Assembly: GCA_964016875.1 (NCBI GenBank)
Contig: OZ024724.1
Location: forward strand, 48,080,899-48,144,898
Reading direction: 5' to 3'
DNA: 64,000 bases
DNA from: Fallopia convolvulus
Taxonomy: Eukaryota; Streptophyta; Magnoliopsida; Caryophyllales; Polygonaceae
In this document: positions 21,750 to 33,190 of the stretch, piece by piece
Layout: the number at the start of each line of letters is the position of its first letter
Numbering within the stretch: position 1 is the first letter of the stretch
Program-made: the position numbers and the translations under genes
Notes under the pieces: generated by a model
Database searches by the model: none
Seen by the model: the letters and a program-made list of their open reading frames with translations, nothing else
What the model was told of the DNA's origin: nothing

Positions 21750-22712
21750 ATGGCTTCTGGGTCACTTGCCTCGTCGCGTAGCTCGGGTTCATCATGGACT
21801 CAAAAGGAAAACAAGCTATTCGAAAAGGCGCTTGCTTTGTATGACAAGGACACTCCGGATCGTTGGCAGAATGTTGCCAAGGCTGTCGGAGGGAAATCAC
21901 CTGAGGAAGTGAAGCGGCATTACGACATCCTTCTGCAGGATCTCAGGAGGATAGAATCTGGACAAGTCCCAATCCCCAACTACAGAAATCCTGCAAGCAA
22001 TGGTAGATCTCTTGGTGATGAAGAGAGGTAAATAAACTCAAATTAATGTACTTTCTTTGTTTCATTTCTAAAACAACATTGTAATCTATTATTGCTATGA
22101 TTCATAAGAAAGAAGAAGCTTTTTCTATGTTGTCAAATGCCATGAAGTACAAAATCCAACCATAAATTGAATGCCAATACAAAGAAACCATATATGATAG
22201 ATCACAAGCTAATGCATAAAGGGAAAAAAAAACAAGTTAAAAGAAACCTTGATTAAGGTTGACATTTATGTATGAGGCAGTGTTTTTAGGGACCCCACAT
22301 GGTCCAAATGAAGATATGTACCCTTTATGATATATTCTAATGACGTCTACATGTTTCTAAATTAGGCTCACATGAAATCTAATCTTACCCAGAATAAATA
22401 GATTATGATATACATACATATGGCCCCCTACTTCTTGGAGTATGGACAAGTAGGCAAATAGACAATAATCAAGAAATAGAGATTCTCTTTATGAAACTAG
22501 CCTCTCTGATGGCAACAATTATTGGTTTCACCACGCGAAATTAAAGGCTAGATAGATTCCACCTCAATTGAGCAAACTTTGAATATTTAACTCTGAAATG
22601 GGGCTAACCTGCGCAGACACTATAACAGCACCTCTTCCGACAAAAATGAAAGACTAATGCTGCTGTTAATTTTATTTTCATTGACAGGATTTTAAGGAAT
22701 CTAAGGTTCTAG
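21750..22712 (+). CDS. RADIALIS-like SANT/MYB protein (two exons)
   Basis: This is a small single-MYB nuclear protein of the RAD/RSM group. In Antirrhinum, RAD acts in floral asymmetry by competing with DRIF/DIV MYB proteins. Exon 1 (21750-22027) encodes a Ser-rich start, then SSWTQKENKLFEKALALY, DRWQNVAKAVGGKSPEEVKRHY and the family tail GQVPIPNYRNP. A GT donor at 22028 and an ACAG acceptor ending at 22687 give a 660-nt intron. Exon 2 completes DEERILRNLRF and stops at 22712, matching the RNLK-type end of RAD proteins; total 100 aa. If the intron is retained, a TAA at 22029 stops the protein at 93 aa. The spliced form is preferred because of the conserved tail. Confidence 0.88.
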
Positions 22713-23040
22713 AGAGGCAAAAGTTGTATACAAAACTGAGGCATGTGAAGAATGACGATCAATGGAGTATGCAAGAGCATGTGATTTATGTGGGTTTGTT
22801 ATTATGTGCTGTAATTTGTATTAGTAGTTTCCCATTTGTCTATTGTAGTGAATCTCAGATTTATGTGTGTGATGCTGCTATTTTTGAATTGCCTTTAATT
22901 GTCTGTAACTTGTAATGGAGTGTAACATGGAATTGAATTTTAGACAAACACTCAAATGTCACACCTAATAAAACTCTGAAGCTACACAAAGAATGCAAAA
23001 TGAACAAAACAGCTAACAATAAAAATTGTAATAAAACTCT

Positions 23041-23112
23041 GGAGATGCGGGGTATCGATCCCCGTACCTCTCGCATGCTAAGCGAGCGCTCTACCATCTG
23101 AGCTACATCCCC
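23041..23112 (-). tRNA. tRNA-Ala (AGC)
   Basis: The minus strand folds into a full cloverleaf of 72 nt. The acceptor stem is GGGGATG with CATCTCC (one G-T pair), the D arm reads GCTCAGATGGTAGAGC, the anticodon loop reads TTAGCAT with anticodon AGC, and the T arm reads CGGGGATCGATACCCCG. Box A and box B promoters are internal. There is no intron and no encoded CCA. It reads toward the RAD-like gene. Confidence 0.96.
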
Positions 23113-23774
23113 AATTTGATTAAGTATTTGGTGTGTTTTATTGTAATACTTAATTTAGTGGTCACTATTTTTAGAATTAACTTCCCATTTGGAGCTTTTC
23201 ATCTTCTTAAATCTCCCGATATGACATCACACTACATTTACAGTACGGAGAATCTCGTTTGATTAAAACTTAACAATGTTGGTAATCATAGTCCGAGTTG
23301 CGTGGCATCATGTCTGGAGATGGCACAATTAAATAACAAACCTTATCTAACCTTAACCTAATAGTTTATTACATGTAATAATAAACAGACGATAGAAAGT
23401 TCACGTCTTTACATTATTCACGGATGTATTCATTGAGCCACCAGGAACAAGCGGAGCCAATAGACCAGAAAGTGGAAAAAAAATCCAGAAACCAACAAGA
23501 CAAAAACAGAAATAAGCAACAAACTTTTTAGAGTATTAATGTGGCAATTACAAATGAAACTGAACATCTTACTGGACGGTTGATCATTTTGTCAAAGTCC
23601 GAAACTGACATAATGAGATTTCGAGACATCATCCATCATCATACGAAGATGAAAGGTAAAAAAATTCTGCCTCTAAAGAAAGTGTTGAGAACTCCAAAGC
23701 TGACAAACAACAGTTTTCTATTTTTGTTTTGTCACACTGTCATCAATTGGCATTCATCTTTGCTCCAACCCAAA
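23113..23774. other. Intergenic, probable 3' UTR of the DNA glycosylase gene
   Basis: No gene is recognised. The part nearest 23775 would be the 3' UTR of the minus-strand glycosylase if the short last exon is used. A 133-codon plus-strand frame (23541-23942) has no family signature. Confidence 0.5.
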
Positions 23775-26700
23775 TCACTGTCCCCAGTTACAGGCCCTAG
23801 CAAACAATTCATGACAGATGCCAAAAAAAAAAAAGAGTCAGTATTTCTACCAATAGCTGTGATTTACCAGATAGACTGCATAAACAAAAGAACAAAACAA
23901 GTAGCCATCTTCAAAGGGGAAGCAACTCTAACAAAAGTCTAAAGCCATATTTCTGAAGACAAAAACCTCAGCATATGCTTCATGTTTCTTACGACCAACC
24001 AACACTAGGATTCCTCAAATTCTTTTGGAAGCATGCACACTAGATTCAGTTTTCAGAAAACGCTAGATATCTTCCAAGGGCAACAAGTCTCTTCTGATAT
24101 GCTAAAGTTTCATACTTCTTAGCAAGATATTATTCATTAATTCTCCACAAAGTCACCAGATTATAAGCCCCATCCCAATCTCAACCTTACACAGTCATGA
24201 CTAATAATTACATTGAACTCATCCCGATATGCATAAATCAAATAGAACAGGAAAGGCTTCCCAGCATACGAGAACTGGATGCAAACTCACTCTAGACATG
24301 CAAATACCCACATGCTGCTAATCCTAGGCACAAGGCTTCCATTGTCTGTCATACAAAAATATACTAACTTTCATTCTACCATGAACACAAGCCAGACATG
24401 CTCGCTCACCCATCAGCAACCCTCCAACAGGAAAGCATAAGATATAAAACAAGAGAGGTCTAATCTAATATGTAAAACACATTTCCTCTTACTTAAACAT
24501 AAACTATTTCCGGGTTTTTCAAGACTGAGTAAATTACATTAATGCTTTCACTAATCACTTATCACTATAAAATTAAGTAGCTATCTTTTCAGTTAATTTG
24601 CGGGGGAAAAGATGAGTCCAAACCATATGGGTCAACTAGAAAAGTAGTTAAATTATCATATATCTAGAAACTCACCACTCCTCTGCCACTATTGTTTCAG
24701 TAGATTAATGGTTCATAAAAAAAAAAAGAAAAAGATGTTGCCAAATAGTTACTCTTCGGTGGTAACCTACAAACCACTAAACAACCTCAGCCAATCAGCA
24801 ATTCTCCCTTATGTCAACAGAACCATCACCTCCGTCCTCTTCTCTATCACTCCAGAAAATGGGCAAGTTGAGCAGCACTAACTTTCAACCCAGAAGAGCC
24901 TTAACAGCTGCTGGGTGGCTTTCCCAATTACACAATTTAAAACTCAACTTAAAATAGCAGAAGAGGAAGGAAGCAGCATCAGTCCTAGAAGTGACAATAG
25001 TGATAAGGTTGCAAGAGTCAGATTGAGGTTATGGTGGTTGGCTATGGAAAAAATAGAAAGCAGGAGATAAAGGGGGTCATAAGCCTCACACGCGAGAAGC
25101 ATTGTTTCAATCCTCGAGAGAAATTTTAGTGCGAGAAAAAAGAACTCTGGTACATGTTTACATTTACTACAAGAGAGCAGTATTGGACTTGTAGTTAGGA
25201 AACATTGAATAAATCAAGATATAGAAGTATCATCAAAAGCCTGAACATTTGTAATGTAAGGTTTTTATCAGAATAATAAGATACTAACTTGATCAATCTT
25301 AATAAGGTCTCAGATATTCATCAAAAAAAAAATAAGGTATCAGATAGATAAAGTTAGAAAGACAGTGAACTAGAATCTACAAGCTTGAAACTTCAATCAC
25401 CAGATGTTTCAGCATTATTGTCAAAAACAAAGAAATAGCTAAATCAAATAACATCAGCATTAGAAGATCGGCAAAATAGTGAAGAACAATACCCAATATC
25501 GATCATTCCATTTATGGGATCAATGAACTGTGTTGGTTGCTGGGAAGAATGCTGCTGCTGCTGCTGCTGCTGCTGATCCTGATGCTGTTGTGGGTGGTGA
25601 CGTTGCATCTGATGTAGCTGCTGCTCCTGCTGTTGCAACTGATGCAACTGCTGTTCCTGTTGCTGCAACTGATGTTGATGATGATGATGCAACTGCTGTT
25701 CTTGTTGTTGCTGTTGTTCTAAACTCATCCCTCCAGATGCCACAGCAACCGCAGTTGAAGGAGTTCCCTTGGCCTCCACAAACCTCCAAAGATACCATGA
25801 AGCCACTGACCTGTAGGGCCTCCACTTGTCACACATTTGATCCATTTGAGATGGCCTAGGAAGCTCATCCGACCCATATAGCAACTGAACCCCTTTCCTT
25901 ATCCCCAAATCATTCACAGGAAGCACATCAGGTCTGTGCAATGAGAAGATCATGAACATGTGAACAGACCAGGATCCAATTCCATTCACCATGGTCAGCA
26001 TCGTGAAAAGGGACTTATCATCCATGTTGATTATAGACTCGTTAGATAAAATCCCATTCTTGTATTTTCTAGCTAGGTCGTGGAGGTAGCTCGCTTTGCG
26101 GCCAGAAACCCCAATTTGCCTAAGCTGTTGCGGAGTGAGCGCGAGCACGGTGTCGGGAAGAACGCCTTCTTCGCCGCCGCAGAGAGCAACGAATCGAGCG
26201 TAGATGGAAGTGCCGGCTTTGTAGGCGAGTTGTTGGTAGAGAATGCTCTTGCTTAGGGCAAGGAAGGGGGTTTGGAAGGAGTCGAAGGTCGGAGGCTGAT
26301 GAAGACTGATTAGCTGGGCTAGATGTGGATCGACGCTCTGGAGATGTTGGAGAGCTCTCTCGATTTCGCCGGGGTAAGATAGAGAACGCGCCACCATGCG
26401 AGGAGGATGATGGACTGCTCTGCTCTGGCCGTTGCCGGCGACTACTAGCATCTTTTTCTTAGCGGTCTTGGAGGCGGAGCTGGGTTTACTGTCGGAGAAG
26501 ACAGGGACGATGGTCATGTTGGAAGTATTTAGGGTTGCGGTGGTGGCGTCTTCGGAACTCGAAGCGGCGAAATTAGAAACGTCGGAGGAGAGCTTTCTGA
26601 TTTTGCGAGGGCGCAAAGGAACGAGCTTTGTTGACGGGGAAGGGTTTTGCGGTAGGGCATTGGGCAATTCGATTGTGGTCGTCTCGGCGGTGATATCGGA

Positions 26701-26922
26701 GGAGGAGACGGTGGCGGACCCCGCGGAGTCTTCAATTTCCGGCTTGAAATGCGTTTGGGACTGAACGAGGGGATCTGGATGAGATAGCAATTGGGACTGG
26801 GGTGGTGTTTGGGCTTGAATTTGATCGCTCATGGGAAATTGGGCAACGACTGGGCTAATGCTGGTGGAGTTGACCGTGGCGGTGGTTGTGGCCGAGGCGG
26901 ATGTGGCGGTGGCGGAGTTCAT
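23775..26922 (-). CDS. DNA-3-methyladenine glycosylase, HhH-GPD family, with poly-Gln tail
   Basis: A nuclear base-excision repair enzyme that removes alkylated purines (AlkA/MAG type). Exon 1 is 25493-26922. A Ser/Thr-rich N-terminus with a basic RPRKIRKL patch leads into the domain (residues about 185-400): LSKSILYQQLAYKAGTSIY, IGVSGRKASYLHDLARKY, then the helix-hairpin-helix MVNGIGSWSVHMFMIFSLHR with the catalytic Asp in LPVNDLGIRKG, and DKWRPYRSVASWYLWRF. A His/Gln-rich tail encoded by CAG/CAT repeats follows. A GT donor at 25492, a T-rich tract and an AG at 23797-23798 add a 22-nt last exon, 23775-23796, ending GACNWGQ, which fits the family C-terminus as I remember it. The spliced product is 483 aa; with intron retention it is 492 aa. 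Confidence 0.88.
25548..25716 (+). repeat. CTG/CAG-type trinucleotide repeats in the glycosylase exon
   Basis: Clusters of TGCTGC and TGTTGC units at about 25550-25575, 25615-25665 and 25690-25720 encode the Gln/His tail on the minus strand. They may vary in length between alleles. Confidence 0.85.
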
Positions 26923-27223
26923 GAGAATAAGGGTTTCTGTACGGTGGTGAGAATTGGTAGTTTAGAGTAGCGATTTCTGTGACGAGGAAGGGAAATTAAG
27001 AGTGATTTCAAGGGATCGAGTGATTGGTGAAGAAATTCGCAGGTTTTGATTGTACTTTGGGATGTCATTCACACATTCACACTCCCGGTGAGGAACAAGT
27101 GCGGTGCGGTGTGATCGCTTGGGTTTCGGAGACGACGAAGGAAACTGAACATTCTTGACCTTCCAATCATCACCGCGCTCTTACGAAGCACGTGGCGGAC
27201 AACTTATTGCACCAAAAAATAAA

Positions 27224-27300
27224 GGAAAAATTATTTAAAATAAACCCAACTTTTACACATTTAAATAAATGTGTAAAAGTTGTATAACTTATTTATTATT
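27224..27300 (+). repeat. Orphan arm of a GGAAAAATT-ended element with a perfect hairpin
   Basis: The arm begins GGAAAAATTATTTAAAATAA, and 27247-27282 forms a perfect hairpin (17-bp stem, 2-nt loop, CAACTTTTACACATTTA arm). The same sequence, inverted, is the right end of the element finishing at 34417. This is probably a solo or truncated arm of that family. Confidence 0.6.
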
Positions 27301-27900
27301 TAAAATAAACCCCATTTTTTAAATCTGTATAACTTATTTATAATATTTATAACTTGAATTTTTATAACTGGGATGAGATGAGACTATCGTCTTTGTTTCT
27401 CCATATATAAAAATGGTAAAAAAAGTGTTTGAATATACTCTCTACTCTTTTTTCTATGAAATTAACAATTTATCTCCATCTATATATGGTTGAAAAGTCA
27501 TGTTGTGCATCATGATCAAATAAATTTATCTATTTTAGTAACTAAATAAAATATAATTTAAACTAATTCAAATGGATACATATAAATCAAGCAAATTTTT
27601 GGTTTCAAATTTTTGGTTTAAAATATTTTTATGTACCTTTAATTTCCATAGAAGTAAATATTTCCTACAAAATCACAAAATAACTATTAACGAACAAATA
27701 AAAAATATGAATTTGACAATTTGATCAAAAGAGCATATTAACGATTTTAAGGCTACTATATATGGATTAGCTTGGACCTCTTTTAATAAATAAAAAATAT
27801 GAATATGCAAGTATATAAAAGAAATTAAACAATTTGATCAAAAGAGCATACTTACTATGCTAGAAGCACTCAACTTGCAATTTGAACAAATTACAATGGA
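27300..27900. other. AT-rich, no gene
   Basis: No coding sense is visible. A short text with TTTGATCAAAAGAGCATA occurs twice (about 27720 and 27833). Confidence 0.5.
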
Positions 27901-27954
27901 TCTCGTCTATTTCTCAAACCCAAAAAATAGAAACACTCAACTCTCTAACTCCTA

Positions 27955-28600
27955 ATTGGTATTTATAAGAAAAATAAGAAGCTTAAGAATTTGAAAAGAC
28001 ATTCGGTAATATAATTCTTGGTGAATTAAAATACGTATTAATTCTCCCAATTCTACTAACCTTCTAATTCAATGGAAAATCAAAAGTCACCATGCAATAC
28101 ATAATGTTTGGTGAATTGAAACACCTATTAAAGCTCCCAAATTTACTAACCTTTTAATTCAATAGAAAACAAAAAGTCACATATAATAAGGGTAGAGAGC
28201 AAATCAATTGTAAATTAATGAGTAAATGAAAAATCAAAAGCCACCAACCAATACATAAAATAAGGGTAAAGATCAGTATTTATGAGGAAAATAAGAAGCT
28301 TAAGAGACATTTGGTAATATAATGCTAGGTGAATTAAAATACATATTAATTTTCCCAATTTTACTAACCTTCTAAATCAATGGAAAACCAAAAGTCACCA
28401 CCCAATACATAATGTTTGGTGAATTAAAACAACAATTAAAGCTCCCAATTTTACTAATATTTTTATTCAATAGAAAACCAAAAGTCACATATAAGAGTAG
28501 AGAGCATATCAATTGTAAGATTAAATAGTAAATGGAAAACCAAAAGTCACCACCCATTACACATAATAAGAGTAAAGAGTATATCAAATGTAAAATTAAA
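27955..28600 (+). repeat. Tandem repeat, about 2 x 305 bp with about 105-bp sub-repeats
   Basis: Two long units start at about 27960 and 28278 (AATAAGAAGCTTAAG) and run in parallel to about 28260 and 28580. Inside each, a roughly 105-bp sub-unit containing GGTGAATTAAAA, TACTAACCTT and CAAAAGTCAC occurs twice. AT-rich and non-coding. Confidence 0.75.
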
Positions 28601-29586
28601 GAATAGATTTTATTTCTTTTTTTTCCATTTTTTTAATGTTTCACCATGTAAAGAAAATCATATAGTTTGTATAAAATACATCATTTTTTCCCTACTTTAT
28701 ATTTTATTTATAGATAGATAGATAGAAGATTCTTTGGAATATGTATAATTTTATTTTTGAGTTTGAATAAAATTTCACATTAAATACATAAACACTCATT
28801 GTAAAAATGTTTGTCTTATATGTTTATAGATAGAAGATAGAATAGATATATTATAGAAGATCAGAAAATAATTTAAAAATAAATATTAGGTCATTTTAAT
28901 GAGGCATTGATTGCCCAAAATTTTTACAAATAAAACGAAAATTCTTCAAATCAAGTGGGGCATGATTGTCAAAAAACTTAAATGATTGTTATTGATTTGA
29001 ACGCCTTATTAACCATGCCATTCATGGCTAGACGTTACAACGTGTCATAATGTTTAAATTTAAGCAGATCATTCCATTTTTATTATTTCATTGAATAATT
29101 GATCTACCACCGATTTAACCATTAATTAAAATTAGCTTTCTAGTAAAAAAAATTATATGTTCCATTTTTTCGTATGATTTAATTTGTATGAATAAGTAGA
29201 ATTAATGTTTAAATTTTAGTTAATTTAGGTCCTAAGTGACTTGATAAAAACCTAAAGTTTCAGTATAATCGATTTTTTTTAATGTACAATGTAATGCTAT
29301 TCTTGCAATTTAATGAAGTTTTAATATGTTAATTTGTTTTACATTTTTTTTTCATCTGTTATTCTAAATATTAGACATTCAAATACATTTTTATTCATTT
29401 TTAATTTGTTAATCTATACGTAGTATTTGAGAGATGGGCATATTTTTCATTTTCGATCTTATTCCTTTCCTTATAGATAAGGTAGAAACATAAGAGAGTA
29501 CCACATATAAGAGAGTTTCCTTATAGATTTCATAAAAAAATGCAATATACTTATTGATTAAATATGTTGTTTTCATTGCAAATCTA
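28600..29586. other. AT-rich, no gene
   Basis: Only simple AT-rich sequence, including a short GATA run near 28715. Confidence 0.5.
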
Positions 29587-29596
29587 AGTCAATTAA

Positions 29597-30823
29597 GGAA
29601 AAATTGTTTTAAATACCCTAACCTTTGAGGTGGTTGCACTCTCTACCCTAACCTTTTCGAATTTCATTAAATATCCTATATTTTGTAGTTCGTTGCGCAC
29701 TCTACCCTCAAAATATCCACTCTTTGAATAAAATTACAAACCAACACATCATCTTTTTATTTTGGGACAAAAATGCCCAATTTGTGTACATACAAGTTTT
29801 TGAAAGTTATAAATTTTGTTCTTAAAGAATTAAAACATTCAAAATTAATTATTTTTTAAATCTTCTTTAGGTTCTAAAAAATTCTTACCGAAAATCAATT
29901 TCTTATGCATAAAAATATTTGTAAGATTAATAGCCTTTTGAGTAAGGTTCAAAATAATAACATAATCTTATATGTTTAATTTACTCATGTATAATAAATA
30001 ATATCATTACCTTTATTATTTGTTTAATATAAATTCTCAAATTCCTAATTAACCAAATTAATCATTAAGACATAACTGTACAAGTAGTTTATTTTCATAA
30101 TTTTGCCTATTGTTATTTTTAAAATAATTTTAGAAAAAAAGTTAATAAAAATTTTCATATCCCGATTTATAAAAGTTCAAAAAATTCCATGTTATTACCA
30201 AGGAAACTGTATCAAAACTATAAAATGGGGTATAAAAATTCTTATTAGTTTTTGTCAAAAAATATTTTAATAATAATAATAATGATAATAATAATAATAG
30301 AGAAAAGTATTAAGACAAACTAGTTTGTAAGGTCGAAGTTATTACTTATAAAATTAATTTGGTTAATTGTGAAGTTTAAAATTTATATTAGCCAAATTTA
30401 GAAATTAATGGAATTATTTTAATATAAATGAGAAAATTAACCATATAAGATTATGTTATTACTTTGAACATTACCCAAAAGATTATCAATCTTACACATA
30501 TATAAAAAAAAGTATTTTCTTAAAAAGTATTTGTTAAGAGTGTTTAAGAGATAAAAGAAGATAAAACATTATTAATTTTAAATGTTTTAATTTTGTAAGG
30601 ACAAAATTTATAATTTTATAAATTTTGTTTGTACACGAATTAGATATTGTTGTCCCAAAATGAAAAGACGATAGGTCTATTCGCAAATTGACCCTATGTG
30701 TGGGTATTTTGTGGGTAGAGTGCGCAACGAACAACAAAGTATAAGGTATTATATCAAATTCGAAAAGGTCAGGGTAGAGAGCGCAACGACCTCAAAGGTT
30801 GGTGTATTTAGAGCAATTTTTCC
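29597..30823. mobile_element. Foldback (fully palindromic) Mutator-like MITE, 1.23 kb
   Basis: The outer arms pair over about 125 bp: GGAAAAATTGTTTTAAATAC with CCTTTGAGGTGGTTGC on the left, and their complements at 30690-30823. The inner sequence also pairs, with gaps, almost to the centre near 30210; for example AACATAATCTTATATG (about 29959) is complementary to 30444-30459. A perfect 10-bp duplication AGTCAATTAA flanks it (29587-29596 and 30825-30834). TIR length and a 9-10-bp duplication point to Mutator-type transposition. No transposase is present. Confidence 0.88.
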
Positions 30824-30875
30824 TAGTCAATTAATTGGAAGGTCAACAATTTTTACTAACAAATAATTTTTTTTT

Positions 30876-32115
30876 CGGAAATTCCACATGGTAACCCTAA
30901 GGTATGACATTATTCATGAGGTGTACTAAAGTTTGACATAATTTATGCGGTAACCTTGAGGTATAGCCAAAATTCACAAAATAACCTTGTGGTTCAAACT
31001 AAATTTGTCACATAACCAAAAAGTTAAAATGACCATTAATTAATAATTTTAACTTTCTTTAATTAAACAAAAATTTTTAGAAAACTAAAAAAAATCAAAA
31101 AATATATAAATTTTTAATTTTTAAAAAAATTAAAAAAATTAAAAAAATTTAAAAAAATTTAAAAAAATTTAAAAAAATTTAAAACAAATTTAAAAAAATT
31201 TAAATTTTTTTAAAAAAGTTAAAAAAAGTTAACAATTTTAAAAATATGATATTTTTTTAAATTTTAAAAATTTTAAAAAATTTATAAAATTAAATTTTAA
31301 AATTTTAAAAAAATTATTTTTTTTTTTAAATTTTAAATTTTTTTACAAAAAGTTAAAAATTTTAAAAATAAAATAATTTTTATAAATTCAAAAAAATTAA
31401 AAAATTAAAAAAATGAAATTTTGACAAAATGAAAAAAAAATAAGATTTTGAAAAACAAAACCGAAAAAAACAAAGAACTAAAATATAAACAATAAAAAGA
31501 TAAAAAAAAAATAAAAAAAATTAAGAAACGCAAAAAAAGAAATTCTTAATATTTAAAGGATCAAAATTTATATTATTTACAAATTTGGATTATTTTATTT
31601 AAAAATATTTATGCAAAAAAAATTTATTAACGAATACAATTAATTAAAATTTAATGTTTGAATTATTTATATTTTGAAGATTTTCTTTTTAAAATTACAT
31701 TATTTGATCCTCATTTATTAAATAATAAATAATTAAACTATTTGATAAACTTTTTAAAAACCATCTTAACTTTGATAAATGAGAAAAATGTTTATTTTAA
31801 TAGCTTTTTAGTTGATTAATTTATAAATAATAATATAGTAACAAATGTTAGAAGAAATTAAATAAAATAATTAGTTGATATTAAAGTAGTGAATAAGATT
31901 ATATTTTAAGATTGTTAAAAAAATCAATGTTTTATAAATAAAATGAATGATTAATGTTAATTTTAACCTTTTTGTGCATTTGATGAATTTCGTACAAATC
32001 TGAAGGTTATTATGCAAATTTTATATGAACCTTAGGGTTATCGTGTGAATTATGTCAAACTTTAATACACCTCATGAATAACGTCAAACCTCGAGGTTAC
32101 CACGCGAAATTTCCG
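30876..32115. mobile_element. Second foldback Mutator-like MITE, 1.24 kb
   Basis: The left arm starts CGGAAATTCCACATGGTAAC; the right arm reads ...GGTTACCACGCGAAATTTCCG. The pairing runs about 160 bp and includes GTTATTCATGAGGTGTA-type blocks. The interior (31080-31550) is nearly pure A/T runs. Both flanks are nine T residues (30867-30875 and 32116-32124), consistent with a 9-bp duplication though low in information. It lies only 41 bp from the other foldback element's target duplication. Confidence 0.82.
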
Positions 32116-32124
32116 TTTTTTTTT

Positions 32125-33190
32125 GTCATTGCCACCCCAGTTCAGCGGAGAGCTTTACTCCATCAAACGCCTAACAAATAATGGATCGATCATGAGTTCA
32201 CGACTCATGATCAAGTCACCAAGGTTAAGAGGTACTCCTTATCAAATAAAAAAAATGCAGTATATAATACAATATTAGATGATTTGTTTGGATTCCCTTA
32301 CCCTTTACTACTTAATACTTATACATCATTTTTAAATTGTTATAGATTCAACAACAAATAAAAATTCTATCTAGATTAAAAATAAAAAGGAAATATTAAA
32401 TAAATATGTCTTTGAAAAAATAATAAAGAAAAAGATTTAAAATTTTCTATTACCATTACACTTATTGTGTTGAACTTGATCAATCTCGATTACGTATACG
32501 CACATGCAGATAATGATGTAAATAATACATACATGATCTTAAACGAAATGAAATATGAGCATAAGATTGTACTTTTCTAATATCACAGTAATATTTTGTT
32601 ACTTATCTCAATTGCATCGATTTTGTTCTTAGAATGTACTCCTTGGCATGATGATCAGCTCTCTCGCACAGGTTCAAGAACCTAGTATATTGAACGACTT
32701 CTAAAGCTGTCAACTTTCATAAAAAAGACAAAAGCATAATTTATCACTAATTTGGAGCAATTTATCACTAATTTGAAGAGAATAGTAGGCAGAGTTATTT
32801 GGCAAAAAATTAGTACAGTAGATCAAATAAAATATAAACAATACCAAAAATCGGAATCGTGGGAGTGAAAAAAATGGACAACTTGCAACTAAATTTATAG
32901 AGATCGGCCGATGATGTATCTAGACACATACTAAAAGACACACTAATATTAATTTATAGAGATAGACATGACATTAATATTAATGTTTGTAATTGAAAAA
33001 CATACTTAATTACATGTAACGTTTAAAGTATGAATAAAACGGTTGTAAATCTATATCTTCAAAATTAGGAATACTAAAAGACACACTATAAAATAAACGG
33101 TTGTTTGCTCTACAATGACATTACTAAAATGATTTGGTCATTAATTGGCTAGATTTTTCTATTTTATAATGTATATAGATAATAACAACT
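32125..33190. other. AT-rich, no gene
   Basis: No coding frame and no transposon end recognised. A short direct repeat TTTATCACTAATTTGGAGCA-like occurs near 32740-32770, and ACTAAAAGACACACTA occurs near 32930 and 33070. Confidence 0.5.

Noticed and set aside
22861..23097. 78-codon minus-strand frame
   Set aside because: It runs through the tRNA-Ala gene and has no domain.
23541..23942. 133-codon plus-strand frame
   Set aside because: No family motif; it overlaps the micro-exon and 3' region of the glycosylase gene on the other strand.
25530..25859. Ala/Asp-rich and Ala/Ser/Thr-rich frames over the CAG tract
   Set aside because: Alternate readings of the triplet repeat inside the glycosylase exon.
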